From: CAZZNQ01 sp964655775
GTDB taxonomy: Bacteria; Planctomycetota; Brocadiia; SM23-32
NCBI GenBank assembly: GCA_964655775.1
Contig: CAZZNQ010000024.1
Location: 1-46,641, forward strand
Direction: 5' to 3'
DNA length: 46,641 nt
The notes below the pieces were generated by a model, which saw only the letters and a list, made by a program, of their open reading frames with translations, was not told the origin of the DNA and ran no database searches. This document shows, piece by piece, positions 1 to 7,332 of this stretch. The first letter of the stretch is position 1, and each line of letters opens with the position of its first letter. The translations under genes and the position numbers were made by a program.

Positions 1-2
1 TG

Positions 3-503
3 CTGGCCGACGACTGCTACCTGCCCGGAATCGCCAGACGCTTCGGCACGCTGACACGGGAAGCAAACCTGACGGCGTCCGCTGGCGACCCGGAGCCTCT
101 GCGGGACGGCGTGAACCGACAGGTGGGCGACGCAGTCCACTCGTGGTCCGGCGGACCGGATGACTGGGTCGAGTATCGCTGGAGCCAGCCCCGCGAACTG
201 AGTTCCTTCACGGTGGCGTTCGACAGCAATCTCAGCAGGCCGATACGGCTGACGTACGACACCGACCGATACGGCGACGTGCCGGGTGAGCTCGCGGAAT
301 CGTTTGTGGTCGAGGCGGAGACGGACGGCGCATGGAAGGAGGTCTTCCGCGTATCGGAGAATTCCCTGCGCCACCGTTACGTGCCGCTCTGCGGCTTGCG
401 TGCCTCCGCACTGCGGCTGACCCGCCTGAAGGCCCGGGGGACACCGGATACGCGCGTCTTCACATTTGCCGTGAACGAACCGGGGCCGAGCGAGTTCGAC
501 TGA
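3..503 (+). CDS. C-terminal part of a large protein with a discoidin-like domain, probably an FAD-dependent oxidoreductase (5' truncated)
   Basis: The reading frame is already open at base 3 and ends at the TGA at 501-503, so the gene begins upstream of the window. The visible 166 residues start with a LADDCYLPG segment. This is followed by a beta-rich region with features such as WSGGPDDWVEYRW and FTVAFDSNL, which resembles a discoidin (F5/8 type C)-like sugar-binding fold. From memory, this pairing of a DDC(Y/F)xPG segment with a discoidin-like tail is typical of the C-termini of exported FAD-dependent oxidoreductases of planctomycete-like bacteria. The FAD domain itself is not visible, so the product name is inferred. 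A GTG at 111 could be mistaken for a start, but the frame continues upstream with the same character. A promoter follows the gene at once, so the next gene is probably transcribed separately. Confidence 0.6.
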   Translation: MADDCYLPGIARRFGTLTREANLTASAGDPEPLRDGVNRQVGDAVHSWSGGPDDWVEYRWSQPRELSSFTVAFDSNLSRPIRLTYDTDRYGDVPGELAESFVVEAETDGAWKEVFRVSENSLRHRYVPLCGLRASALRLTRLKARGTPDTRVFTFAVNEPGPSEFD

Positions 504-510
504 CGGGAAG

Positions 511-539
511 TTGGGCGCCGCTTGCCGTTCGGCTATCAT
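511..539 (+). promoter_or_regulatory. Sigma-70-type promoter for the HAD/lolA/ogt-coaD run
   Basis: TTGGGC (511-516) and TATCAT (534-539) are separated by exactly 17 bases. The expected transcription start near 546 lies downstream of the ATG at 542, which argues that translation of the next gene begins at the TTG at 578. Confidence 0.5.
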
Positions 540-577
540 AGATGGGGAGCCCCATCATCAAACCGCGAGGGAACAGC

Positions 578-1183
578 TTGACCTGCGGTCTCGACAACGT
601 AAGGGCGGTCGTGTTCGACATGGACGGCACGCTGACCGAATCGCACCTGGACTTCGACCTGATACGCCGCGAGAGTGGCGTCCCCCAGGGCCGGCCGATC
701 CTGGAGTACATGGAGGAGGCGAGCGCCGGGGAGCGGCGGCGTATTGAGGAGGTGTTGGACCGTCACGAACGGGATGCTGCGGGCCGCTGTGTTTTGCGCG
801 AGGGAACGCTGGAGGTGCTGCAGAGCCTGGCATCGCGCGGTCTGCGGCTGGCCTTGCTGACGCGCAACTCCGCGGAATCGGTCCGCGTCGTCCTGAAGCG
901 TTTCGGATTGGAGTTCGACTGCTGGCTGAGCCGCCACGACGCGGCTCCGAAACCGTCCCCCGAGCCCGTTCTCAAGATCGCGGAGCGGCTGGCACTCAGC
1001 CCCAAGGAGATGCTGGTGGTCGGCGACTATCTGTTCGACGTCCAGTCCGGCAGCGCGGCCGGCTCTCGCACGGCTTTCCTGCGCACACGGCCGGACCTCG
1101 CGCCCCCGGAAGAGAGCGACTTCGTGATCGACGACCTACGCGAGTTGTTGGAACTGATACCCGCCGCGGCGGAGGCCGAGTGA
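578..1183 (+). CDS. HAD-superfamily hydrolase, phosphoglycolate phosphatase-like
   Basis: A cytoplasmic HAD phosphatase of 201 residues. The four HAD motifs are readable: DMDGTLT with the nucleophile and acid/base aspartates near the N-terminus, LLTRNS (motif II), the KPSPEP lysine (motif III) and GDYLFD (motif IV). A small helical cap lies between motifs I and II, as in phosphoglycolate phosphatase-like members; the substrate cannot be told. The TTG at 578 is preferred as start because GCGAGGG lies six bases upstream and the likely promoter (511-539) would place the transcript start after the in-frame ATG at 542. The lolA-like gene begins two bases after the stop, so the two are co-transcribed. 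The substrate could equally be another small phosphomonoester. Confidence 0.85.
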   Translation: MTCGLDNVRAVVFDMDGTLTESHLDFDLIRRESGVPQGRPILEYMEEASAGERRRIEEVLDRHERDAAGRCVLREGTLEVLQSLASRGLRLALLTRNSAESVRVVLKRFGLEFDCWLSRHDAAPKPSPEPVLKIAERLALSPKEMLVVGDYLFDVQSGSAAGSRTAFLRTRPDLAPPEESDFVIDDLRELLELIPAAAEAE

Positions 1184-1184
1184 T

Positions 1185-1958
1185 ATGAGAACACGGTCCG
1201 TTTGCCATGCTCTGTTGCTTGCGGCGCTCCTCTTCTTCTCGTTCGCGACGTACGCGGCCGAGGAGGCCGGGACGCCGGCGAATCCGTCACCGGCTCCGGC
1301 CCGGGCTGCGCTCAGCCCGGAGTTGAAGATGGTGCTCGACAAGCTTGACGAAGCCAACCAGAAGGTGGAGGACGTGCGCGCCCGCCTGACCTACGAGCGC
1401 GCCATCCCGTGGTTGGACGAGCGCGAACGCTCGAAAGGGGGCTCGCTTGTGTTCAAAAAGCCCGCGAAGCTCATCCTGAATCTGGGCAAGCCCCGCAATG
1501 AAGAGGTCTACAGCAACGGCAAGAAATGGTGGGTGGTCAGCCGCGAGGAGAAGCAGGTTGAGATCTACGACGCCAGCCCGGAGGGCCAGGAGGGAGCGGA
1601 GTCCGCGTTCCTCCAGTTCGGCTACGGGCAGGACTCGGAGAAACTGCTCGAAGACTACGACGTGGAACTGAGCGGGACGGAGAGAGTCGAGTCCGACGAT
1701 GAGCCGGAAACGCTCTATCGGCTGCGCTTCCAGCCCCGGCTCAAGGAAGGCGACCCGGCACCGCGCTACGCGGCCATCGAGGTCGAGATCTCCAGCCGGA
1801 CCTGGCTGCCCACGGAGTTCGTCCTGCACGAGAGCGACGGCCGGATCGTTCACACCTACCGGCTGAGCCGAATCCGACTGAACACGGGCGTGAAGGACAA
1901 GGAGTTCGAGTACACTCCCCCCCGCGGCTACGAGATCCTCAAGATGGGCAGCGAGTAG
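1185..1958 (+). CDS. LolA-like outer-membrane lipoprotein carrier-type protein, exported
   Basis: A 257-residue protein with an N-terminal signal peptide (Arg-rich start, hydrophobic LLLAALLFFSF, probable cleavage near residue 25) and a spacer rich in Ala and Pro. The rest is a beta-rich domain with the LolA/LolB-like pattern: a VEDVRARLTYER helix, then KGGSLVFKKPAKLIL and GKKWWVVSREEKQVEIYD strands. LolA-type proteins shuttle lipoproteins across the periplasm; remote homologues have other lipid-binding roles, so the exact function is open. GGAGG at 1171-1175 sits nine bases before the ATG. It lies two bases after the phosphatase gene and just before the Ogt-CoaD fusion. The predicted periplasmic location supports a double-membrane cell. 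Confidence 0.7.
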   Translation: MRTRSVCHALLLAALLFFSFATYAAEEAGTPANPSPAPARAALSPELKMVLDKLDEANQKVEDVRARLTYERAIPWLDERERSKGGSLVFKKPAKLILNLGKPRNEEVYSNGKKWWVVSREEKQVEIYDASPEGQEGAESAFLQFGYGQDSEKLLEDYDVELSGTERVESDDEPETLYRLRFQPRLKEGDPAPRYAAIEVEISSRTWLPTEFVLHESDGRIVHTYRLSRIRLNTGVKDKEFEYTPPRGYEILKMGSE

Positions 1959-1972
1959 CGACCCGCCTGGGG

Positions 1973-3022
1973 ATGGCGATGGGCAACACACAAACCGAGA
2001 CCCACGAGACGCCACTTGGCGTCGTGACGCTCACGGTGGCCGACGGGAAACTGTTCGGCGTTCGTCTGGAGCCGGAAACGGCGACGTCGACCGACTCCGT
2101 CGAATCGGAGCAGAGCCGGTTCGGTCGCGCGTTGCGCGACTACCTCGCCGGCCGCGACCCGGATATCGAAGCGGATAATCTGGACCTGAGTGCGGTGACC
2201 GAGTTCCAGCGGGAGGTGTTGCTCGAACTGCTGCGTGTCCCCTTCGGTGAAGTTGTCACGTACGGCGAGCTGGCGCGCCGCATCTGTCGGCCGGACGCCG
2301 CACGGGCCGTCGGCCAGGCGGTGGGCGGCAACCCACTGCCGGTGTTCATCCCGTGCCATCGGGTCGTCGCGACGGGCCTGCAGTTGGGCGGCTTTGGCGC
2401 CGGACTCCGATGGAAGCGGGCGTTGCTGCGACATGAAGGCTGGCAGATCGAGGAGGGTGTGCTGATGTCCGATGCTCAAAGGCGAGGGGCGAAGCGGGTC
2501 TGCGTGTACGCCGGCAGTTTCGATCCGCCGACGAACGGCCACATGTACATGATCACCCAAGGCGCGCGTCTCTTCGACCGCCTCATCGTGGCCGTCGGCA
2601 TAAACCCCAACAAGACCTACACGTTCACGGTCGAGGAACGCCTGGAGATGCTTCGCCAGTGCGTTGTCGGGCTGGACAACGTTAAGGTGGAGAGCTTCGA
2701 GGGCAAGTTCCTCGTGCGCTACGCCGAATCCGTCCAGGCCGGCTACGTGCTGCGCGGCATCCGCTCTCTGGAAGACTACCGCTTCGAGCACGCGATGCGC
2801 AACGTCAACGAGGACCTCGCACCGGGCATCGCCACGGTGTTCCTGATGCCGCCGAGGGAGATCTGCGAGATCAGCAGCAGCTTCGTGAAGGGCCTTATCG
2901 GCTTTGAGGGGTGGAAGGAAGCGATCGAGCCCTATGTGCCGGCGCCCGTCTACGAGAAGCTGCTCGTGAGCAAGGTGCGCTACTCGCACCGGGGGCACGG
3001 CGCGGAAGGCGGCGCCGACTGA
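1973..3022 (+). CDS. coaD: Fusion of O6-alkylguanine-DNA alkyltransferase (Ogt-like) with phosphopantetheine adenylyltransferase (CoaD)
   Basis: One uninterrupted 349-residue frame encodes two enzymes. Residues 1-158 form an Ogt/MGMT-type DNA repair protein: the RAVG arginine region (111-114), the PCHRV active site with acceptor Cys128, and GGFGAGLRWKRALL after it. Residues about 173-335 form a full CoaD: the YAGSFDPPTNGH nucleotide site (His190), VLRGIRS (259-265) and ISSSFVK (300-306). CoaD makes dephospho-CoA from phosphopantetheine and ATP. No stop separates the halves, but an AGGAGG at 2451-2456 precedes an in-frame ATG at 2465, so a free 185-residue CoaD could also be made. ATG 1979 is an alternative first start, since the G-run at 1968-1972 suits it better. 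I know of no established link between alkylation repair and CoA synthesis. Confidence 0.9.
   Translation: MAMGNTQTETHETPLGVVTLTVADGKLFGVRLEPETATSTDSVESEQSRFGRALRDYLAGRDPDIEADNLDLSAVTEFQREVLLELLRVPFGEVVTYGELARRICRPDAARAVGQAVGGNPLPVFIPCHRVVATGLQLGGFGAGLRWKRALLRHEGWQIEEGVLMSDAQRRGAKRVCVYAGSFDPPTNGHMYMITQGARLFDRLIVAVGINPNKTYTFTVEERLEMLRQCVVGLDNVKVESFEGKFLVRYAESVQAGYVLRGIRSLEDYRFEHAMRNVNEDLAPGIATVFLMPPREICEISSSFVKGLIGFEGWKEAIEPYVPAPVYEKLLVSKVRYSHRGHGAEGGAD
2451..2467 (+). promoter_or_regulatory. Internal ribosome binding site and start inside the ogt-coaD fusion
   Basis: AGGAGG (2451-2456), an eight-base spacer and ATG (2465-2467) lie in frame at the junction between the two enzyme domains. This is a better Shine-Dalgarno arrangement than that of the full-length start, and it would give a separate CoaD. 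Confidence 0.5.
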
Positions 3023-3028
3023 CCCACC

Positions 3029-4771
3029 TCAGGGGAAGAGCTCCGGCAGGACCTCGCGGTTGAAACCCATCAGCTTACCCCTGGCCGTCTCCGCGTCCTC
3101 CGAGTCCAGCACCTGTTCCGCGATCTCCTGCGTGCCCTCGTACGAGACGTTGCGGATGATCTTCTTGATCTCGGGCGCAATCACGGGGGGCGCGATGCTC
3201 AGGTGGTCCATCCCCAGCCCCACCAGCAGGGACGTGTAGGCGATGTCGCTCCCCATCTCCCCGCACAGGCCCACCTCGATGCCGTTATCATGCGCGGCCT
3301 GCACGGTGAGGCGAATCAGGCGCAACACCGACGGATGCAGCGGACGGTACATATGCGCGACGTGCTCGTTCGCCCTGTCGATGGCCAGCGTATACTGGAT
3401 CAGGTCGTTCGTGCCGATACTGAAGAAATCGACGTGCCTGGCCAACACGTCGGCATACACGGCCGCACTCGGCACTTCGATCATGATGCCGACCTTCAGG
3501 TCGTGATCGTACTCCTGACCGTCCTTGTCGAACTTTTCGCGCAGCTCGTCCAGCATCCGGCCGAGAACCTTCAGCTCGTCCAGATCGGAGACCATCGGGA
3601 ACATGACGCGCACGTCACCGAGCGCGCTGGCGCGGAGCACGGCGTGAAGCTGGTCGCGCAGGATATCGGGATGGTCCAGGCAGTAGCGGATGGACCGCCG
3701 CCCCAGGAAGGGATTACGCTCCGGCACCATACCGGGAAGCGCGGCGAACTTGTCGGCTCCGAGGTCCACCGTGCGAATGATGATCGGCCGCCCGTCCAGG
3801 TGCTGGATCGCTTCGGAGTAGGCGCTGTAGTGGTCTTCCTCCGTGGGCTGCTGTTCGCTGGTCAGATAGAGGAACTCGGTCCGATACAGGCCGATGCCTT
3901 CGGCGCCGCACTCGACGGCGCGAGTTACCTCCCGGGGGAACTCGATGTTGGCCATGATGGAGACGTGGCGCCCGTCGGTGGTCACGGCCGGCTCGTCCTT
4001 CACCTGCTCCAGCAGGATCCGCTCGGTCTGCATCACCTCCGTGCGGCGTGCCTCGTAGCTCTCGACGGTCTGCTCGTCAGGGTCCAGAAGCACAAGCCCG
4101 TGCGAACCGTCCACAATCACAAGGTTGCCGCCGCTCACCTCGCTGGTGACGCTGCCCAACCCCACCACCGCGGGGATGCCCAGCGCACTCGCTATGATTG
4201 CCGTATGCCCCGTGGGGCCACCGCCGTCCAGGGCTATGCCCTTGACCTTCTCCGGGTCAAGCGAAGCCACCTGGCTGGGAGTCAGCTCGTGTGCACAGAG
4301 CACAACGTCGCTCTGCAGGCTGCCGAGCTCTTCGCGCCGGGTGCCTATCAGGCTCCTGAGCAGCCTCCGCTCGAGGTCGTCCAGATCCACGACGCGCGTT
4401 GTCAGGAACGGGTCCTCCTGGAACACCTTGCGCCACTGGCGCATCGTGCGCGAGACGGCGAACTCGGCCGTGTAACGCTTGTTCCGGATCCGGTCCTCGA
4501 ACTCCGTGCGGAAGTACTCATCCTTGAGCATCCCCGCGTGGGCGCTGAATATCTCAGCGATCTTCATGCCCGCCTTCGAGGAGACGTGACCGGAGAGGGC
4601 CTCAAGCTCATGCAGGGCCTGGTCCATCGCCTTCTCCAGCCGGGCCACCTCCCGTTCCACGTCGTGCTCGGAGACGAAGTGCTCCGGTATGCGCACGCCT
4701 TCGGATTCCAGCAGGAAGGCTTCCGCTATTGCGATACCTGGGCTGACCGGGATACCCCGTTTTATCTGCAT
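3029..4771 (-). CDS. ptsI: Phosphoenolpyruvate-protein phosphotransferase (PTS Enzyme I)
   Basis: A 580-residue cytoplasmic Enzyme I, close to full family length. It takes phosphate from PEP onto a histidine and passes it to HPr. The phosphohistidine is His189 in GGGPTGHTAI, the same number as in E. coli. The PEP-binding TIM barrel carries GLYRTEF (294-300), the SIGTNDL loop (451-457) and Cys503 in GLCGEMGSD. The usual Ser before the active His is Gly here. The ATG at 4771 lies only two bases after the HPr stop, so the two genes are translationally close. It is the last gene of a minus-strand run (hpf, ptsN, HPr, ptsI) with no sugar permease nearby, which points to a regulatory phosphorelay. 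It converges with coaD, with six bases between the stops. Confidence 0.96.
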   Translation of the reverse strand: MQIKRGIPVSPGIAIAEAFLLESEGVRIPEHFVSEHDVEREVARLEKAMDQALHELEALSGHVSSKAGMKIAEIFSAHAGMLKDEYFRTEFEDRIRNKRYTAEFAVSRTMRQWRKVFQEDPFLTTRVVDLDDLERRLLRSLIGTRREELGSLQSDVVLCAHELTPSQVASLDPEKVKGIALDGGGPTGHTAIIASALGIPAVVGLGSVTSEVSGGNLVIVDGSHGLVLLDPDEQTVESYEARRTEVMQTERILLEQVKDEPAVTTDGRHVSIMANIEFPREVTRAVECGAEGIGLYRTEFLYLTSEQQPTEEDHYSAYSEAIQHLDGRPIIIRTVDLGADKFAALPGMVPERNPFLGRRSIRYCLDHPDILRDQLHAVLRASALGDVRVMFPMVSDLDELKVLGRMLDELREKFDKDGQEYDHDLKVGIMIEVPSAAVYADVLARHVDFFSIGTNDLIQYTLAIDRANEHVAHMYRPLHPSVLRLIRLTVQAAHDNGIEVGLCGEMGSDIAYTSLLVGLGMDHLSIAPPVIAPEIKKIIRNVSYEGTQEIAEQVLDSEDAETARGKLMGFNREVLPELFP

Positions 4772-4773
4772 GC

Positions 4774-5328
4774 CTACATCGCCTGGCTTTTCTTGGCCAT
4801 CTCGTCTTCAACAAAGAAACTTCGGTCGATCATGTGAGTTAGAACCGCCCTGGCCTGCTCGGCGTCGGCTCCCTGGACATCCAGTGTCGGGCTCGAAGAC
4901 GGCTCGATTCCCAGCACGCGCAGCTCGTCCAGGTCCTTCGCGTCGGCGCTCTTGCCGTCGATGGAGACGGTGACATCGCTGTCGAAGCAGCCGGCCATGT
5001 GTGCCAGCCGGGCCACGTGGCGCTCGGGATCGGGATCTTCAAGCATGTCCTCGACGAAGAAATCGTTCTCCGCGATGTAGCGAAGCACGTTAGCACACTG
5101 GCGCGCGTCTTCGCCCCGGGCGCAGATGGTAATCGTGTCTCCCAATCGGCCCCCTAAACTCATCAGGTTGATAATGCTGCGCGCAGGCGCCTTGCGGCCG
5201 CGGATCTCGACCTCGACGTCCGACCGGAAGAGGCGTGCGAACTCCGCAAACCTCTGCACGGGTCTGACGTGGAAACCGAGCGGATTGCCTATCCGCACCT
5301 CTCCGCTGTATTCGTCATCCGCCGACAT
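4774..5328 (-). CDS. HPr-family phosphocarrier with a second, degenerate HPr-like domain
   Basis: A 184-residue protein, twice the usual HPr length of about 88. Domain 1 (residues 10-95) has the phosphorylatable His20 in NPLGFHVRP and a Ser51 region ARSIINLMSLG like the regulatory serine of HPr. Domain 2 (about 103-176) aligns with it along AxxAxxFxSDVxVxIxG and ends in the same FFVED as domain 1. It lacks the first strand, and a proline (Pro101) falls where the catalytic His would be. The second copy is therefore probably not phosphorylated and may be structural or a docking surface. The start chosen is ATG 5328 (MSADDEYS); an upstream in-frame TTG at 5364 would add 12 residues not typical of HPr. 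It lies between ptsN and ptsI, so EI and EIIA(Ntr) are its likely partners. Confidence 0.85.
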   Translation of the reverse strand: MSADDEYSGEVRIGNPLGFHVRPVQRFAEFARLFRSDVEVEIRGRKAPARSIINLMSLGGRLGDTITICARGEDARQCANVLRYIAENDFFVEDMLEDPDPERHVARLAHMAGCFDSDVTVSIDGKSADAKDLDELRVLGIEPSSSPTLDVQGADAEQARAVLTHMIDRSFFVEDEMAKKSQAM

Positions 5329-5381
5329 CGTCCCAATCCGTTTCGCCAAGGGAGAACGGCCCAACGGTTCCCCGCCCGACC

Positions 5382-5843
5382 TCAGTGATCCATCTCCTCG
5401 ATTAACTCCATCACCTCGCTGCTGGTGGACGACTGAGCGAGGAACCTCCGGAAATCGTCGTTTTGCACAAGTCGTGTGATCGCCTGCATGGCGCTCAGGT
5501 AATCCTCCGCGTCGTCCTTGGGCCCGATCACCAGGAATATCTCGTGAACGGGCTCCCCATCCAGAGCGTTGAACTCGACTCCGGCCTCGCTGTACCCGAA
5601 GGCCACCTTCACCCCGTCGAGCCCCTCAACCCGAGCATGCGGCACGGCCACGCCCTTGCCGATGGCGGTGCTTCCTAGTTCCTCACGCGCGACCAGGGCT
5701 TCAAGGACCGTATCCGAGCGGGCTTCGGGCACGTCGCCCTCCGCCGTGAGCCTATCCAGCAGGGCTCGCATCGCGTCATCGCGTCGCTGGCAGTCCATAT
5801 CCACGCAAGTGGCACCTTCACTCATATAGTCTACCAGCCCCAT
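5382..5843 (-). CDS. ptsN: PTS EIIA(Ntr)/fructose-type EIIA domain protein
   Basis: A single-domain EIIA of 153 residues, the normal size of PtsN, which accepts phosphate from HPr and acts as a regulator rather than a transporter component. His69 in GVAVPHARVEG is the phosphorylation site, and the downstream EIFLVIGP and DYLSAMQAITRL segments are typical of the fold. The frame is open further upstream to 6008, but the ATG at 5843 has a strong AGGGAGGAG upstream, and longer forms would overlap hpf and carry a low-complexity N-terminus. No EIIB or EIIC is encoded nearby. Its place between hpf and HPr matches the rpoN-hpf-ptsN clusters of many bacteria, although rpoN is not in this window. Confidence 0.9.
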   Translation of the reverse strand: MGLVDYMSEGATCVDMDCQRRDDAMRALLDRLTAEGDVPEARSDTVLEALVAREELGSTAIGKGVAVPHARVEGLDGVKVAFGYSEAGVEFNALDGEPVHEIFLVIGPKDDAEDYLSAMQAITRLVQNDDFRRFLAQSSTSSEVMELIEEMDH

Positions 5844-5937
5844 CTGAGGCACTCTCCTCCCTGAGTTCTGCCGCCCGGCGGCAAAATCGCTTCTTGCTGT
5901 CTCTTGCAGACCGGAACCTTTCCCGCGGGAGCCCCGG

Positions 5938-6273
5938 TTACTGGGCGCGACGCTCGATTTCGGCGGCTCGCTGCGCCGCCCGTGCGGGGTTGTGGACCAT
6001 TTTATCATGATCGCGGGCGATCTGCCGCGTCAGCTTCGCAAACGCTTCGTCGATCGCCGCGTACATGTCGTGCGTCTTGCTCTCGGCCAGAAGATCGTGC
6101 CGTTTGCACTTACCGACGATCTCCACCCTCTGGACACTACCGTCCACGGACAAGGTAATCGTCAGATACTGCACATACGAGTCAAACCGCTGCAGCTTCT
6201 GCAGATGCTGCTCGATCTGGCTCTCCATCGCGTCCGTCACTTCCATGTGCCTTCCCGTGATCGTTGCATCCAC
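5938..6273 (-). CDS. hpf: Ribosome hibernation promoting factor, short form (HPF/YfiA family)
   Basis: A 111-residue protein starting MDATITGRHMEVTDAM, the typical first strand and helix of the ribosomal subunit interface protein fold. It continues with a VEIVGKCKRHDLLAES strand region and a DMYAAIDEAFAKLTRQI helix. It corresponds to the short form without the C-terminal dimerisation domain of long HPF. Members bind the 30S decoding centre and inactivate ribosomes in stationary phase or stress. It precedes ptsN on the same strand, a classic arrangement, and follows the DUF502 gene by 67 bases. Confidence 0.93.
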   Translation of the reverse strand: MDATITGRHMEVTDAMESQIEQHLQKLQRFDSYVQYLTITLSVDGSVQRVEIVGKCKRHDLLAESKTHDMYAAIDEAFAKLTRQIARDHDKMVHNPARAAQRAAEIERRAQ

Positions 6274-6340
6274 CTTCGGACCACTCCTTTCAAGCAGGAA
6301 GAAACACTCCGGCGCCGCCCAACGCTTGCGCCGGACTCCA

Positions 6341-7171
6341 TCAGTCTGCGGCGGCGGCTCCGTTGCTGGCGGGGCCGGCGCCCTCCACTGCTTCCTCCGG
6401 CAGGCCCTCGGGGGCTTTGGGGCCGCTCACGTTCAGCGGCGCCCCCAGCTTTCGCCTCGGAGAACGCAGCATACCGGCGCTGATGAAAAACCGTATCGCC
6501 TCATCAACGCTCATGCTCAAGTAGATCACTTCGTCCTGCGGGACCTGCACCACAAATCCCGTCATCGGCGTCGGCGATGTGGGCACAAACACCGTCAGAA
6601 GATCCTCCGGCACCTTCTCCCGCACCTCCGGTATCGCATCGCCTGTCAGGAAGCCCAGCGAGTACATGCCCCGCCGGGGGTACTGCACCGCCACCACCTT
6701 GCTGAACCGCTGGCGCCCCGGCTCTCCGAACACGACGTCCGCCACCTGCCGCGCGTGCGGGTAGACGGTCTTTATGACCGGGAATCGCTCGAAGAATCGA
6801 TCCACCGTCTGCACGACTCGTCTGCCGATATACCCCCTGAGCATGCTGCCGATGAGGTAGACGACAACGACGACGGTGACGAGTCCCAACGTGGTGCCGA
6901 TAACGGAGGGGAAGTTCTCCCGCGCATGCTCAAGTCTCGCGTCGTAGGTGGCCTGCACGCCCTCCGGAGCGTTCGGGAAGACGAACGTGAAAACGGACGG
7001 AGGAGCGGCCAGCACCTGCCGGCAGACTTCATTCGCCTTCTTCCCCAGAGTGGCGTCTATCTGCCTGTAGAGCCAGCTGAAAAGAAAAAGCGTGATCAGA
7101 ACTGGGAAAAGGGCCGCAACGCCCGTGAGGAAATTCCGGCGGAAGTCATCGGTGAAACTTGTATGCGTCAT
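6341..7171 (-). CDS. DUF502-family membrane protein
   Basis: A 276-residue integral membrane protein. Two hydrophobic segments are clear: residues about 12-30 (FLTGVAALFPVLITLFLFSW) and about 92-110 (GLVTVVVVVYLIGSML). A soluble domain follows with PVIKTVYPHARQV, VAVQYPRRGMYSLGF and VFVPTSPTPMTGF, the hallmarks of DUF502 (no defined function; widespread in bacteria and plants). ATG 7171 is preferred because the protein then begins just before the first membrane helix, as in the family; ATG 7234 would add 21 residues. The last 40 residues are a Pro/Ala-rich tail. The stretch from 7172 to the cbf5-like stop at 7333 holds no other gene I can support. Confidence 0.8.
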   Translation of the reverse strand: MTHTSFTDDFRRNFLTGVAALFPVLITLFLFSWLYRQIDATLGKKANEVCRQVLAAPPSVFTFVFPNAPEGVQATYDARLEHARENFPSVIGTTLGLVTVVVVVYLIGSMLRGYIGRRVVQTVDRFFERFPVIKTVYPHARQVADVVFGEPGRQRFSKVVAVQYPRRGMYSLGFLTGDAIPEVREKVPEDLLTVFVPTSPTPMTGFVVQVPQDEVIYLSMSVDEAIRFFISAGMLRSPRRKLGAPLNVSGPKAPEGLPEEAVEGAGPASNGAAAAD

Positions 7172-7332
7172 CAAGGCACCGCTCTTCCTCTCAGCGGGAA
7201 GGAGCTCGCCGTGGTCGCCCTGCAACGTCGACATTGTAGTGCCCAAGGGGCGGACAGTCAAGGACACCGGTCGCCGCATCCACCACCCAGGAGGCACGAT
7301 GGGGATTCGATATCTGCGCTGGAGTTGAGGTG

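Noticed and set aside
3203..4837. A plus-strand frame of 544 codons opposite ptsI
   Set aside because: It is the shadow of a GC-rich coding strand: ptsI on the other strand has full motifs, and this frame shows no known fold or ribosome site.
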